Origin: Armatimonadota bacterium
Lineage (GTDB): Bacteria; Armatimonadota; Chthonomonadetes; Chthonomonadales; CAJBBX01
NCBI GenBank assembly: GCA_026392115.1
Contig: JAPLCQ010000062.1
Coordinates: forward strand, 1 to 64,000
DNA length: 64,000 bases
Direction of reading: 5' to 3'
A model generated the notes under the pieces. It worked only from the letters and a program-made list of their open reading frames with translations. It was not told the origin of the DNA and did not search any database. Below, in pieces: positions 19,634 to 27,874 of the stretch. The position numbers and the translations under genes are program-made. Positions within the stretch are counted from its first letter, which is position 1, and each line of letters opens with the position of its first letter.

Positions 19634-20329
19634 ATGCAGGCCCTGTTCGCATCGCTGACCCATGCCGTCGAGGGCGCTCCGGGCGTGGCCCTGGCGGCCG
19701 CCCTCGCCTGGGGCGTGCTCAGCGTCCTGCTGAGCCCGTGCCACCTGGCAGGCATCCCCCTGATCGTGGGCTTTATCGCAGGCCAGGGCGAGATGACCAC
19801 CAGGCGCGCCTTCTGGACTGCCTCAAGCTTCGCGTTCGGGATCCTCGTGACCATCGCCGCCATCGGCGCGCTCACTGCCGCGCTCGGCCGCATGGCGGGC
19901 GACCTGGGCGGCTGGGTCAACTACGCGGTGGCGGCGATCTTCTTCCTGGTGGGCCTGCACCTGGTCGGCGTGATCCCGCTGAACTTTGCGGGCGCCGGGC
20001 AGGTGAACATGCGGCGGCGCGGCCTGCTCGCGGCGCTCATCCTGGGCCTGGTCTTCGGCATTGCCCTCGGACCATGTACCTTCGCCTACATGGCCCCGGT
20101 GCTGGCTGCGGCCTTCAGAGTGGCGCCGGCCTCGCCGATCACCGCCGCCGGCCTCCTGCTGGCCTACGGCATCGGCCACTGCGCGGTCATCGTCGCCGCG
20201 GGCACATCGGCTGAAGCCGTGCAGCGCTACCTCAAGTGGAACGAGGGTTCCAGGGGCATGGCCGCGCTCAAGGCCGCCTGCGGCGTGCTGGTGATGCTGG
20301 GCGGCCTCTACATGCTCTACACGGCATAG
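19634..20329 (+). CDS. CcdA/DsbD-type transmembrane electron transporter
   Basis: This 231-residue membrane protein has about six hydrophobic helices. The two intramembrane cysteines characteristic of CcdA are present, one in LLSPCHLAGIP and one in LGPCTFAYMAP, related by the internal repeat of the family. CcdA moves reducing equivalents from cytoplasmic thioredoxin to extracytoplasmic thioredoxin-like proteins. As the last gene of an operon with cytoplasmic and exported thioredoxins, it would complete a thiol relay across the membrane. Confidence 0.88.
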   Translation: MQALFASLTHAVEGAPGVALAAALAWGVLSVLLSPCHLAGIPLIVGFIAGQGEMTTRRAFWTASSFAFGILVTIAAIGALTAALGRMAGDLGGWVNYAVAAIFFLVGLHLVGVIPLNFAGAGQVNMRRRGLLAALILGLVFGIALGPCTFAYMAPVLAAAFRVAPASPITAAGLLLAYGIGHCAVIVAAGTSAEAVQRYLKWNEGSRGMAALKAACGVLVMLGGLYMLYTA

Positions 20330-20342
20330 CGCCCCAGGGGGA

Positions 20343-20372
20343 TTGACAACGGGCCCGGCGTACGCCTACAAT
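20343..20372 (+). promoter_or_regulatory. Promoter of the arsenic operon
   Basis: A consensus -35 TTGACA (20343-20348) and -10 TACAAT (20367-20372) are separated by 18 bases. They lie immediately upstream of the second arsR gene, so the ars operon does not depend on read-through from the ccdA operon. Confidence 0.75.
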
Positions 20373-20392
20373 AGTTCGACACTTCTCGAACT
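20373..20392 (+). promoter_or_regulatory. Perfect inverted repeat, probable ArsR operator
   Basis: AGTTCGA (20373-20379) and TCGAACT (20386-20392) form a perfect 7-bp inverted repeat with a 6-base spacer. It abuts the -10 element and covers the expected transcription start, a classic position for autorepression. Confidence 0.65.
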
Positions 20393-20403
20393 CTGGAGGC
20401 ATG

Positions 20404-20763
20404 ATGACGGAGACATCCGACCGCGACTGCCGCATCGCCGCCATGTTCCGCGCGCTGGGCGACCCCACGCGGCTGCGCATCTTCTCCTTCCTCCGCTCCT
20501 GCTGCTGCCCCGTGGCCGTGGACGAGAGCGGCGACGTGCGCACCGTGCAGGGCCCCACGGCGGGCGAGGTCTGCTGCAGCATCACGGGCTCCGACAAGGT
20601 GAGCTCCACCCTCTCCTTCCACCTGAAGGAGCTGCGCGTGGCGGGGCTCATCACCATGGAGCGGCGCGGCAAGACCCGGGTCTGCGGGATCAACACCGAG
20701 GCGGCCGACGAACTGGCCGCATTCCTGTCCGGGGGCGCGACGCCGCCCGGCTGTGACGATTGA
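20404..20763 (+). CDS. arsR: ArsR family arsenical-responsive repressor (second)
   Basis: This 119-residue winged-helix repressor contains ALGDPTRLRIFSFL and the recognition region SSTLSFHLKELRVAGL. It is unusually cysteine-rich: CCCP follows the first helix, a CC pair lies in GEVCCSITG, and more cysteines are near the C-terminus. It probably senses As(III) or methylarsenite, given that arsM, arsC and acr3 follow. ATG codons at 20401 and 20404 are both possible; the second is chosen because GGAGG ends 4 bases before it. An operator-like palindrome and a consensus promoter lie directly upstream. Confidence 0.92.
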   Translation: MTETSDRDCRIAAMFRALGDPTRLRIFSFLRSCCCPVAVDESGDVRTVQGPTAGEVCCSITGSDKVSSTLSFHLKELRVAGLITMERRGKTRVCGINTEAADELAAFLSGGATPPGCDD

Positions 20764-20775
20764 GGAGGACAAACC

Positions 20776-21651
20776 ATGCCCGATAGCCCACTCACATCGC
20801 GCGAGGACGTGCGCGAGATCGTGCGGCAGAAGTACGGCGAGGCTGCGCTGACAGTGCTGAGCGGCGCCGGTGAGGCCTGCTGCAGCACCGGCAACACGGC
20901 GAAAGCTGACGAGAGATGCTGCAGCAGCCTGAGCAAGGACGCTATCACCGGTAGCCTCTACTCCGACGCCGAGGCCGCCGAGATCCCTGAGGACGCCTTG
21001 CTGGCATCGCTGGGTTGCGGCAACCCCACGGCCCTGGCGGAGCTCCATCCCGGCGAGGTGGTGCTCGACCTGGGCAGCGGCGGGGGCATCGACGTCCTCC
21101 TCTCGGCCCGGCGCGTGGGCCCCACGGGCTTCGCCTATGGGCTGGATATGACCGACGAGATGCTTGCCCTGGCCGAGCGCAACCGGGCACAGGCCGGCGC
21201 CGAGAACGTCCGCTTCCTGAAGGGGCATATTGAGGCGGTGCCGTTGCCCGACGCGACCGTCGACGTGCTCATCTCCAACTGCGTCATCAACCTCTCGGCC
21301 GACAAGGACGCCGTCCTGCGCGAGGCCTACCGGGTTCTGAAGCCGGGCGGGCGCTTCGCCGTGTCGGACGTAGTGGTCGACGGCCGCCTGCCCGAGGCCA
21401 TCCGCCGCGATATGGAGGCCTACGTGGGCTGCGTGGCCGGCGCCATGGAGCGGCAGGAGTACCTGGACCGCCTCGCCGCCGCCGGGTTCGTGGGGGCGAC
21501 CATCGAGCCCACGCGCCGCTACACCTTCGCCGACCTCGAGGCGTCGGCCTGTTGCGCCAGGGAGGTGGCCCTCCTGGATCCGGAGGAGCGCCTAGCCCTC
21601 GACGGCATGGTGATGGGCGCATTCATCCGGGCAAGGAAGCCCGAGGCATGA
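20776..21651 (+). CDS. arsM: Arsenite S-adenosylmethionine methyltransferase
   Basis: This 291-residue class I methyltransferase converts As(III) to methylated, partly volatile arsenicals. The SAM motif is [12 protein letters not shown] (97-107). The three cysteines that bind As(III) in characterised ArsM enzymes are matched by C81 (LGCGNP), C169 (ISNCVINLS) and C219 (YVGCVAG). An extra cysteine-rich N-terminal stretch (CCS, CCSS) is also present. It follows arsR by 12 bases and overlaps arsC by ATGA. Its methylated products would be substrates for an ArsP-type permease such as the one at 16230. Confidence 0.95.
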   Translation: MPDSPLTSREDVREIVRQKYGEAALTVLSGAGEACCSTGNTAKADERCCSSLSKDAITGSLYSDAEAAEIPEDALLASLGCGNPTALAELHPGEVVLDLGSGGGIDVLLSARRVGPTGFAYGLDMTDEMLALAERNRAQAGAENVRFLKGHIEAVPLPDATVDVLISNCVINLSADKDAVLREAYRVLKPGGRFAVSDVVVDGRLPEAIRRDMEAYVGCVAGAMERQEYLDRLAAAGFVGATIEPTRRYTFADLEASACCAREVALLDPEERLALDGMVMGAFIRARKPEA

Positions 21652-22088
21652 CGCACATCCTCTACGTCTGCGTCCACAACGCCGGTCGGAGCCAGATGGC
21701 CGAGGCGCTGACCAACCATCTGGCCGCCGAGCGCGGGCTGGCCGTCCGCGCCGAGTCGGCCGGCACCGTGGCGGGCGAGCGGATCAACCCCGTAGCGGCT
21801 GATGTAATGGCCGAGATCGGCGTGCCCATAGATGGCCACCATCCTAAGCAGATCACGCAGGAGATGGTCGCCCGCGCCGCCCGCATCATCACCATGGCCT
21901 GCGGCGTCGATGCCGAAGCCTGCCCGGCACGGTTCCTAGTCACAGAGGATTGGGGCCTGGACGACCCTGCCGGGCGGCCCGCGGACGAGGTACGCGCCAT
22001 CCGCGACCAGATCGCCCGGCGCGTAGACGAGATGCTGGACCAGATAGAGGCGTCCGGCCGCGCCGGCGCACAGGAGAACCTCCCATGA
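21648..22088 (+). CDS. arsC: Arsenate reductase, thioredoxin-coupled (LMW-PTP type)
   Basis: This 146-residue enzyme reduces As(V) to As(III). The phosphatase-like P-loop CVHNAGRS has nucleophile C8 and R14. A redox pair C85/C92 corresponds to the C82/C89 pair of the thioredoxin-dependent Staphylococcus enzyme, so electrons should come from thioredoxin rather than glutaredoxin. The DP loop is DWGLDDP. The start at 21648 overlaps the arsM stop (ATGA), and the end overlaps the acr3 start in the same way, so arsM, arsC and acr3 form a tightly coupled operon. Confidence 0.95.
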   Translation: MTHILYVCVHNAGRSQMAEALTNHLAAERGLAVRAESAGTVAGERINPVAADVMAEIGVPIDGHHPKQITQEMVARAARIITMACGVDAEACPARFLVTEDWGLDDPAGRPADEVRAIRDQIARRVDEMLDQIEASGRAGAQENLP

Positions 22089-23161
22089 CCACCAGCGGCA
22101 CAGCGTGCGCGGCCCAAGAGCCGCGGCTCTCGTTCCTCGACCGGTTCCTCACCCTCTGGATCTTCCTCGCCATGCTGGTGGGCGTGGGTCTCGGGGCCTT
22201 CGCGCCGTCGGTGGTGAAGGGCATCACCGGCCTCTCGGTGGGGACCACGTCGATCCCCATCGCCGTGGGCCTCATCATCATGATGTATCCGCCGCTAGCC
22301 AAGGTGAAGTACGAGGAGCTGGGCGAGGTCTTCCGCAACACGCGGGTGCTGCTCCTCTCGCTGGTGCAAAACTGGGTGGTCGGGCCCATCCTCATGTTCG
22401 CGCTGGCCCTGGCCTTCCTCGGCGACAAGCCGGAGTACGCCATCGGGCTCATCATGATCGGCCTGGCGCGCTGCATCGCCATGGTGATCGTTTGGAACGA
22501 CCTGGCCAAGGGTGACACCGAGTACGCGGCTGGCCTGGTGGCCTTCAATTCGGTCTTCCAAGTGCTCTTCTACTCGGTCTACGCATGGCTCTTCGTCAAG
22601 GTCCTGCCGCCGATGCTGGGCGTGAGCTTCGGCGACGTCGACCTCTCAAAGATCACCATGGCCGCCATCGCCCAGAGCGTCTTCATCTACCTGGGCATCC
22701 CCTTCATCGCGGGGATGCTGACACGGTTCACGCTGGTGCGGGCCCGGGGCCGCGAGTGGTATGAGACGCGTTTCATCCCGCGCATCAGCCCCCTGACGCT
22801 GGTGGCGCTCCTCTTCACCATCGTGGTGATGTTCTCGCTCAAGGGCGAGACGATCGTCCGCATCCCCATGGACGTGCTGCGCATCGCCGTCCCGCTGCTG
22901 ATCTACTTCGTGGCCATGTTCCTCGTCTCGTTCGCCATGGGCCGCAAGCTGGGCGCCGACTACTCCAAGACGGCGACGCTCTCATTCACGGCGGCCAGCA
23001 ACAACTTCGAGCTGGCCATCGCGGTGGCGGTAGCGGTCTTTGGCATCCACTCCGGCGCGGCCTTCGCGGCCGTCATCGGCCCGCTGGTGGAGGTTCCGGC
23101 GCTCATCGGCCTGGTGAACGTGGCGCTCTTCTTCCGGCGGAGGGTCTTCGGCGAAGCTTAG
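22085..23161 (+). CDS. acr3: Arsenite efflux transporter, ACR3 family
   Basis: This 358-residue polytopic membrane protein has about ten hydrophobic helices. The ACR3 signature includes [11 protein letters not shown], with conserved cysteine C130, and [18 protein letters not shown] near the end. It exports As(III) made by ArsC. The start at 22085 is chosen from the ATGA overlap with arsC. It is the last gene of the operon and converges on the GNAT gene. Confidence 0.95.
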   Translation: MTTSGTACAAQEPRLSFLDRFLTLWIFLAMLVGVGLGAFAPSVVKGITGLSVGTTSIPIAVGLIIMMYPPLAKVKYEELGEVFRNTRVLLLSLVQNWVVGPILMFALALAFLGDKPEYAIGLIMIGLARCIAMVIVWNDLAKGDTEYAAGLVAFNSVFQVLFYSVYAWLFVKVLPPMLGVSFGDVDLSKITMAAIAQSVFIYLGIPFIAGMLTRFTLVRARGREWYETRFIPRISPLTLVALLFTIVVMFSLKGETIVRIPMDVLRIAVPLLIYFVAMFLVSFAMGRKLGADYSKTATLSFTAASNNFELAIAVAVAVFGIHSGAAFAAVIGPLVEVPALIGLVNVALFFRRRVFGEA

Positions 23162-23182
23162 CCCCGACAGCAACGCCGGCAC

Positions 23183-23228
23183 GGTCAGTAGGGTCGGGCC
23201 CGAGCATCCAGGCATGACCCTGCTGACC
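23183..23228. terminator. Hairpin between convergent acr3 and GNAT genes
   Basis: GGTCAGTAGGGTC (23183-23195) pairs with GACCCTGCTGACC (23216-23228) with one G-U-type mismatch around a 20-base loop. A second small stem, CCCGGC/GCCGGG, follows. No U-run is seen on either strand, but the place between two 3' ends fits a bidirectional transcription stop. Confidence 0.4.
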
Positions 23229-23249
23229 CGGCTTTGGCGCCGGGCGCCC

Positions 23250-24254
23250 TCAGATGTGGTCGAGGGCGGGGACCCAGAGGTTGGCGAGGCCCGGCTGTAG
23301 GGCTCCAAAGAGGCGGCGCACCGTCTCGCCGGTGGCGAGGTCGTCGAACGTGCGTCGATGCTCCCGCAGCCCCAACGCGCAAAGGGCCGCGTCAAGGTCG
23401 AGCACGGCCACCATGCCTGCCGCGCCGGTGTGGAGGCCGTCGGCGGCGTCCCAGAGTGGGGCGGGCGGCTCGACGTCGGCGGGGAAGCCGAAGTTGAACC
23501 TGGCGCCCTCAACCGTCCGCGCTATGCCGGCCGCCAGACGCAGGCAGGTGCCGGCATCGCCCGCGGCCTCGGCCAGGTCGACGCGGCCGTCGTCGTGACG
23601 GTGGAGCGTGAGGTAACCAAAGCGGCCCGAGGGGTCCGCCCAGAGCGTCTCCAGGTCCTTGCGGCCATAGAGTGTGCGCCACTCGGATGCGCGCCGAGCC
23701 CGGTGGTAAGGCATCGCGGAGTAGACCTCCGCCATACGAGCCGGCAGGTCGTCGCCGCCGCCCGCCAGCATGACCGACGACGGGATGGTGACACCCTCCA
23801 GCGGCTCGACGCCCGCCCGGCGCAGGCCTCGCTCCGCCACCTGCAACCAGGCGCTGCGGCCGGCCGCCCAGTAGCCGAAGGGCCGGTAACGATGTGCGTT
23901 TCCCCAGAGGATCGAGACCGGCATGCCCTCGGTGAGCATGCGTTCGCGGGCGTGCCGCATGAGCCGCGTCATATAGCCCCGCCCTCGGGCGCGGGGAGCC
24001 GTGGCTACGCTGCCGATGCCGCCGACCGACAGCATCCGCCCATCCGCCACCATCTCCATCCGCCAAACGCGGACCAGCGAGGCGATGCCCTCGTCATCAT
24101 CAATGACGTAGCAATGCTCCCAGTCCGTGGTCTCGGGTAGCCAGTCATTGGGGCAGAAGGTGGCGAACCAGCCCGGCGGGTCGTTGTAGGCGGCGTCGAG
24201 GAAGAGCATCAGCGGCTCGTATTCGCTCGGGTTGGCGCAGCGGATCGTGGGCAA
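23250..24254 (-). CDS. GNAT family N-acetyltransferase, Eis-like
   Basis: This 334-residue acetyltransferase has the acetyl-CoA motif VATAPRARGRGYMTRLM in its N-terminal GNAT domain. A second GNAT-like region and a C-terminal beta-rich part resemble Eis proteins, which acetylate amines on antibiotics or proteins. The start is TTG at 24254, because GGAGG lies six bases upstream and the protein domain begins right after (TIRCANPSEYEP). A longer ATG start would add an unconserved Arg/Pro-rich tail. The acceptor substrate is unknown. The EamA transporter gene lies 56 bases upstream on the same strand and also starts with TTG. Confidence 0.78.
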   Translation of the reverse strand: MPTIRCANPSEYEPLMLFLDAAYNDPPGWFATFCPNDWLPETTDWEHCYVIDDDEGIASLVRVWRMEMVADGRMLSVGGIGSVATAPRARGRGYMTRLMRHARERMLTEGMPVSILWGNAHRYRPFGYWAAGRSAWLQVAERGLRRAGVEPLEGVTIPSSVMLAGGGDDLPARMAEVYSAMPYHRARRASEWRTLYGRKDLETLWADPSGRFGYLTLHRHDDGRVDLAEAAGDAGTCLRLAAGIARTVEGARFNFGFPADVEPPAPLWDAADGLHTGAAGMVAVLDLDAALCALGLREHRRTFDDLATGETVRRLFGALQPGLANLWVPALDHI

Positions 24255-24310
24255 GGGGGTCCTCCGTGGAGTGGTGACATACGGTACCCCAGACGCGGGG
24301 CGCGGCGGCT

Positions 24311-25162
24311 TCAGCCTCCGGCAGGCTTTGGCGGCGCCATGAGGCAACGGACCGTTACCGCGGTCAGGACGACGGCGCCGCCCACCAGCGACCAGGGCCC
24401 GGGCGCCTCGTGGAGGACGATCAGAACCCAGAGCGGGTTGAGGAGGGGTTCGACGATGGGCACCAACACCGACTCGACCGCGCTGATGTGCTTGACGGCC
24501 TCGGCGAAGAGCACGTAGGAGATTCCGAGCTGGAAGACGCCCAGGATGATCAGGCCGACCCAGGTATGGCCGCCCGGGCTGCCCTGGAACATGAACGGCA
24601 GGCCGATGAGGAACGTCAGCACGTTGCCCAGCAGCACGGACTCGATGTTGGAGCCGGAGCGTTGCTTGCGCAGGAGCGTCACGAGCAGGGCGAAGCAGAC
24701 GCCGCTGGTGAGGGCGAGCAGGTTGCCCAGCATGCCGCCGGGGCTCAGCTTGCCCATGAAGAAGAGCGTCATGGCGGCCATGACGACGGCAAGGGTCACC
24801 CAGTCGCGCCGCCGCGCGCGCTCACCCAGCAGCCACCAGCCGAAGAACGCGGCGAAGACCGGCGCGGTGTACTGCAGCACGATGGCGTTGGCGGCGGTGG
24901 TGAGCTTGTTGGCCGCCACGAAGAGGGTGACGACGGCCGCGTAGGTCACCGCCGCGGTGAGTTGCACGGGCGACCAGGTGAAGCGCGGCTTCCGGACGTA
25001 GGCCCAGATGACCAGCGCGGCGATGAGGCTCCGGGCGCCGGCGATGGCGAAGGCGTTCCACTCCACCCACTTGATGAGGAGCCCGCCCAGGCTCCAGAGC
25101 ACGCCCGCCACAAGCGCCAGGGCAATGCCCCGCGCCCGATGTCCGGTACCGCCAGCCGCCAA
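24311..25162 (-). CDS. EamA/DMT-superfamily transporter
   Basis: This 283-residue inner-membrane protein has about ten transmembrane helices in two EamA half-repeats (LVAGVLWSLGGLLIKW in the first; AVESVLVPIVEPLLNPLW in the second). The family exports or exchanges small metabolites such as amino acids or nucleosides. The start is a TTG at 25162, chosen because GGGAGGTGA lies just upstream and the length then matches the family. No ATG in frame gives a sensible N-terminus. It probably shares a transcript with the GNAT gene. Confidence 0.85.
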   Translation of the reverse strand: MAAGGTGHRARGIALALVAGVLWSLGGLLIKWVEWNAFAIAGARSLIAALVIWAYVRKPRFTWSPVQLTAAVTYAAVVTLFVAANKLTTAANAIVLQYTAPVFAAFFGWWLLGERARRRDWVTLAVVMAAMTLFFMGKLSPGGMLGNLLALTSGVCFALLVTLLRKQRSGSNIESVLLGNVLTFLIGLPFMFQGSPGGHTWVGLIILGVFQLGISYVLFAEAVKHISAVESVLVPIVEPLLNPLWVLIVLHEAPGPWSLVGGAVVLTAVTVRCLMAPPKPAGG

Positions 25163-25216
25163 TCGATCACCTCCCAGCGCCACCGGCGCAGGCACACAGC
25201 ATACCTGTGAGGAGGA

Positions 25217-25320
25217 GCGGCGGACGGCGAGTGGTGGTTGGCGAGTGGCGATGGGGCGGATGGAGCGCCGCCGTGGCCTTTCGGCTTTCCCCTTTCGACT
25301 TCCGACTGTTCCCCCTGCCG
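25217..25320. repeat. Low-complexity intergenic stretch
   Basis: Short words recur here: GGCGAGTGG occurs in two near-copies (about 25228-25250), and CTTTCGRCTT-like pyrimidine words recur at about 25278-25310. The stretch lies between divergent EamA and GH32 genes. No coding potential was recognised; it may be a degenerate microsatellite. Confidence 0.35.
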
Positions 25321-25351
25321 GGTAGGGTAATGCCGGCGGTAAGGAGGAGGC

Positions 25352-26796
25352 ATGGCACAGATGGGTCGACGCGAGTTGCTGGCAGGGGTGGCGGGGATGT
25401 CGCTGGCGGTCGCCGGTGATGGCGACGAGGCGCTCTGGCCGGCTGATCCCGAGCACGAGGCGTTGGTCGCGCGGGCGCAGGCGCTGGTCAACGACGCCGC
25501 CGCGCGGGTGGCCGCGGATCCATTGCGTCCCGCGTTCCACTTCGCGCCGCCTTCGCGGTTCATGAACGATCCCAACGGCCCCGTGCTGGTCGACGGCGTC
25601 TACCACATCTTCTACCAGCACCTGCCGACCTGGGGGACCGAGCCCTTCAGCGGCGCGCCGGGGTGGGGGCATGCCTCCAGCCGCGACCTGGTCCGGTGGC
25701 GCCACTGGCCCATCGCTCTTATGCCGAAGCTCGGAGGCTATGACGCCGCCGCTGTGGCCTCGGGCGCCTGCGTGGTCGCCGACGGGCGCCCCACCATCGT
25801 CTACACCAGCGTGCCGCCCCAGGCGCAGTCGCTGGCCCGCCGCCGATAGCCGGGCTGGAGGACGGCTTCCGCGATCCGTTCGTCTGGCGCGAGGGGCGGC
25901 AGTGGCGGATGCTGGTGGGATCGGGCATCCGGGGCGTGGGCGGCGCGGCGCTGCTCTACGGCTCGCCCGACCTGCTGCAGTGGGAGTACCTGGGCGTGCT
26001 CTGCCGGGGAATGGGGCCGGACTGCTTCCAGTGGGAATGCCCCAACTTCTTCCCTCTGGGCGACAAGTGGGCGCTTGTGGTCTCGCCGCTGCTCCACTCC
26101 GAGCCGGCCCTGCGCGGCCCGGTGCAGGTGGCGGTGGGCGACTACGACGGACGCCGCTTCACGCCCGGCGAGTGGCGGCCCATGGACCTGGGAGGACCAA
26201 GCATCTACTACGCCCCCAACAGCCTCCGTGATGCCCGCGGGCGGCGGGTTGTTTTTGGCTGGATCATGGGCGGGGGCTCGCCGGGAGTGCCGTGGGACGG
26301 CCTCCTTACCGTCCCTCGAGAGGTCACGCTGGGCCCGGACGGCCGCCTGCGCGTGCGGCCCGTGCGGGAGGTTGAGACGCTGCGCGGCGCCAGGATGGCA
26401 GACTGGCGCAACCGCGCGCTGGAGCCCGGCAGGACGGTCGAGGCGGCGCGGGGCGTACAGCTCGACGTGGCGCTGGAAGTTGAGGCCGGGGGCGGCGCGC
26501 TGGAGATCCGGCTCTTCGCCTCGGTCGACGGCGCCCGAGGCCATGCGCTACGGTTCGAGCCGTCCACAGGCGCCCTGCGGTTCGGCGACCAGCGCGTCAC
26601 AGCCGGACCCGGCGGCCCGCGGCGTTCGCTGCGCCTGCTGCTGGACCGGTCCGTCATCGAGCTGTACGTCGACGGCCGCGAAGCCATGGCCCTGCGGGCG
26701 CATCCGGTTGCGGGCGACGACCGGTTGCTCCTCGCGGCCGAAGGAGCGCCTGTGCGCCTGCGCCGCTTGCAGGCCTGGCCCATGGCCCCGGCCTGA
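25352..26796 (+). pseudogene. GH32 beta-fructosidase, frameshifted
   Basis: This Tat-exported family 32 hydrolase (levanase or invertase type) is split between two frames. Frame one (25352-25849) has a twin-arginine leader (GRRELLAG) and the nucleophile motif FMNDPNG, and stops at a TAG after SLARRR. The second frame continues with GLEDGFRDPFVW (transition-state aspartate), then WECPNFF (acid/base glutamate), and a C-terminal beta-sandwich to 26796. All three catalytic motifs survive. About 20 residues normally found between the YTSV segment and FRDP are missing near 25830-25850, so a small deletion combined with a frameshift is likely. The ribosome site GGAGGAGG is intact. A sequencing or assembly error is possible. 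Confidence 0.75.
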
Positions 26797-26848
26797 GGGC
26801 CTCCGGCGCCGGAGGGATCGAGCGTTCCCCGGCGCCGGGAAACAGGCC

Positions 26849-27766
26849 TCAGCGCAGGCGGATCTCCAGGGCGGTGACGACCTGGGTGATCGCGTCATAG
26901 GCGCCGACGACTGCGAGCTTCGCCCCGACCTTGATGTCGGAGAAGCTGCCCCTGTCGCCGCGCGGCCTCAGGATTGCGGTCTTGTCGGTGGTGGCCACCA
27001 GCACGCTCGTTCCGTCCGGGAAGAACCCGGGGCCGGCCGAGGTGAGGACGAACGTGGCCGAAGCGGCCGTCACCGAGGCGACGGCGCCCTGGGTGCGGAC
27101 CACGTCGTCGACACGGATACCGAGGGCGGTGATCGTCGGAGATCCTGCCGTCTGGGTGCCGATGACAACGACGCGCTGGCCGTCGGCCAGGGCCGCGGGT
27201 GCGCCGTCGCTGACGCGGATGATCCTGGTGTCGACCGTCACGACCACGGGCAGCGACGGCGGAGGACCATTCGGGCCGCCCTGCGCATCCGGGGGCGGGA
27301 GCAACGTGAACGACCCGCCGTCGGCTGCCAGGGCTGAGACGACTCCGGGCCTCTCGCATCGCCGCGGCAGATCGTCTACGGTGATGACCCTGGCCGTGAG
27401 CGTCTTGGTCGACCTGTTGAGGAGGCCCTCGACGCGCACGAGCTGCCCATCGGCCAGTGTCGTCGCCGAGCGGTCACTGCGCAAGAGGATGCGCGTGGCG
27501 CTCGTCACGGCCACCGACAGCGTCTGCGTACTGGGCGTGATCAGCGTGAAGGTTGCGCCGCTCGCGACCGTCTGCAGGTTCGACACGATCCCGTCAGCCA
27601 CGCCGATGCTTGGAGGTCCGCCGCCCGGTCCACCCGGTCCGCCCAGCCCGCCGGGGCTGACCGAACCGAGTTGCGCTTGTGCCGTGACCGAGCAGCCAAG
27701 CGCAACACACGTGGCCGCGAAGGCGACCAGCAGGGCGCTCACGCGCCTTGCGCCGGCAAAGTCCAT
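26849..27766 (-). CDS. Exported protein with three DUF5666-like repeats
   Basis: This 305-residue protein has a signal peptide with a lipobox-like cysteine (VALGC, C25) and a Gly/Pro-rich linker. It then has three repeats of about 80 residues, each containing a T/SFTL segment, VTVDT-type strands, LADGQ-V-V-G and an IRVDD-like end. The repeats match the DUF5666 domain, a small beta-barrel of unknown function seen in secreted proteins. It is convergent with the GH32 gene. An AAGGAGGG ribosome site precedes the ATG. No enzymatic residues can be named. Confidence 0.75.
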   Translation of the reverse strand: MDFAGARRVSALLVAFAATCVALGCSVTAQAQLGSVSPGGLGGPGGPGGGPPSIGVADGIVSNLQTVASGATFTLITPSTQTLSVAVTSATRILLRSDRSATTLADGQLVRVEGLLNRSTKTLTARVITVDDLPRRCERPGVVSALAADGGSFTLLPPPDAQGGPNGPPPSLPVVVTVDTRIIRVSDGAPAALADGQRVVVIGTQTAGSPTITALGIRVDDVVRTQGAVASVTAASATFVLTSAGPGFFPDGTSVLVATTDKTAILRPRGDRGSFSDIKVGAKLAVVGAYDAITQVVTALEIRLR

Positions 27767-27874
27767 TTGACCCTCCTTGTACCTTGGGATAGGCCGGTCC
27801 CACCGGCCCTCAGAGAGCTTTACGCGTCGTCGACGGGTGCGAAAGAAGAATCTGCGTCCCAGGCCACCCGGTCG

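Noticed and set aside
21552-21647. An N-terminal extension of ArsC
   Set aside because: The P-loop of this family sits within the first ten residues. The ATG at 21648 overlaps the arsM stop as ATGA, so the upstream codons belong to arsM.
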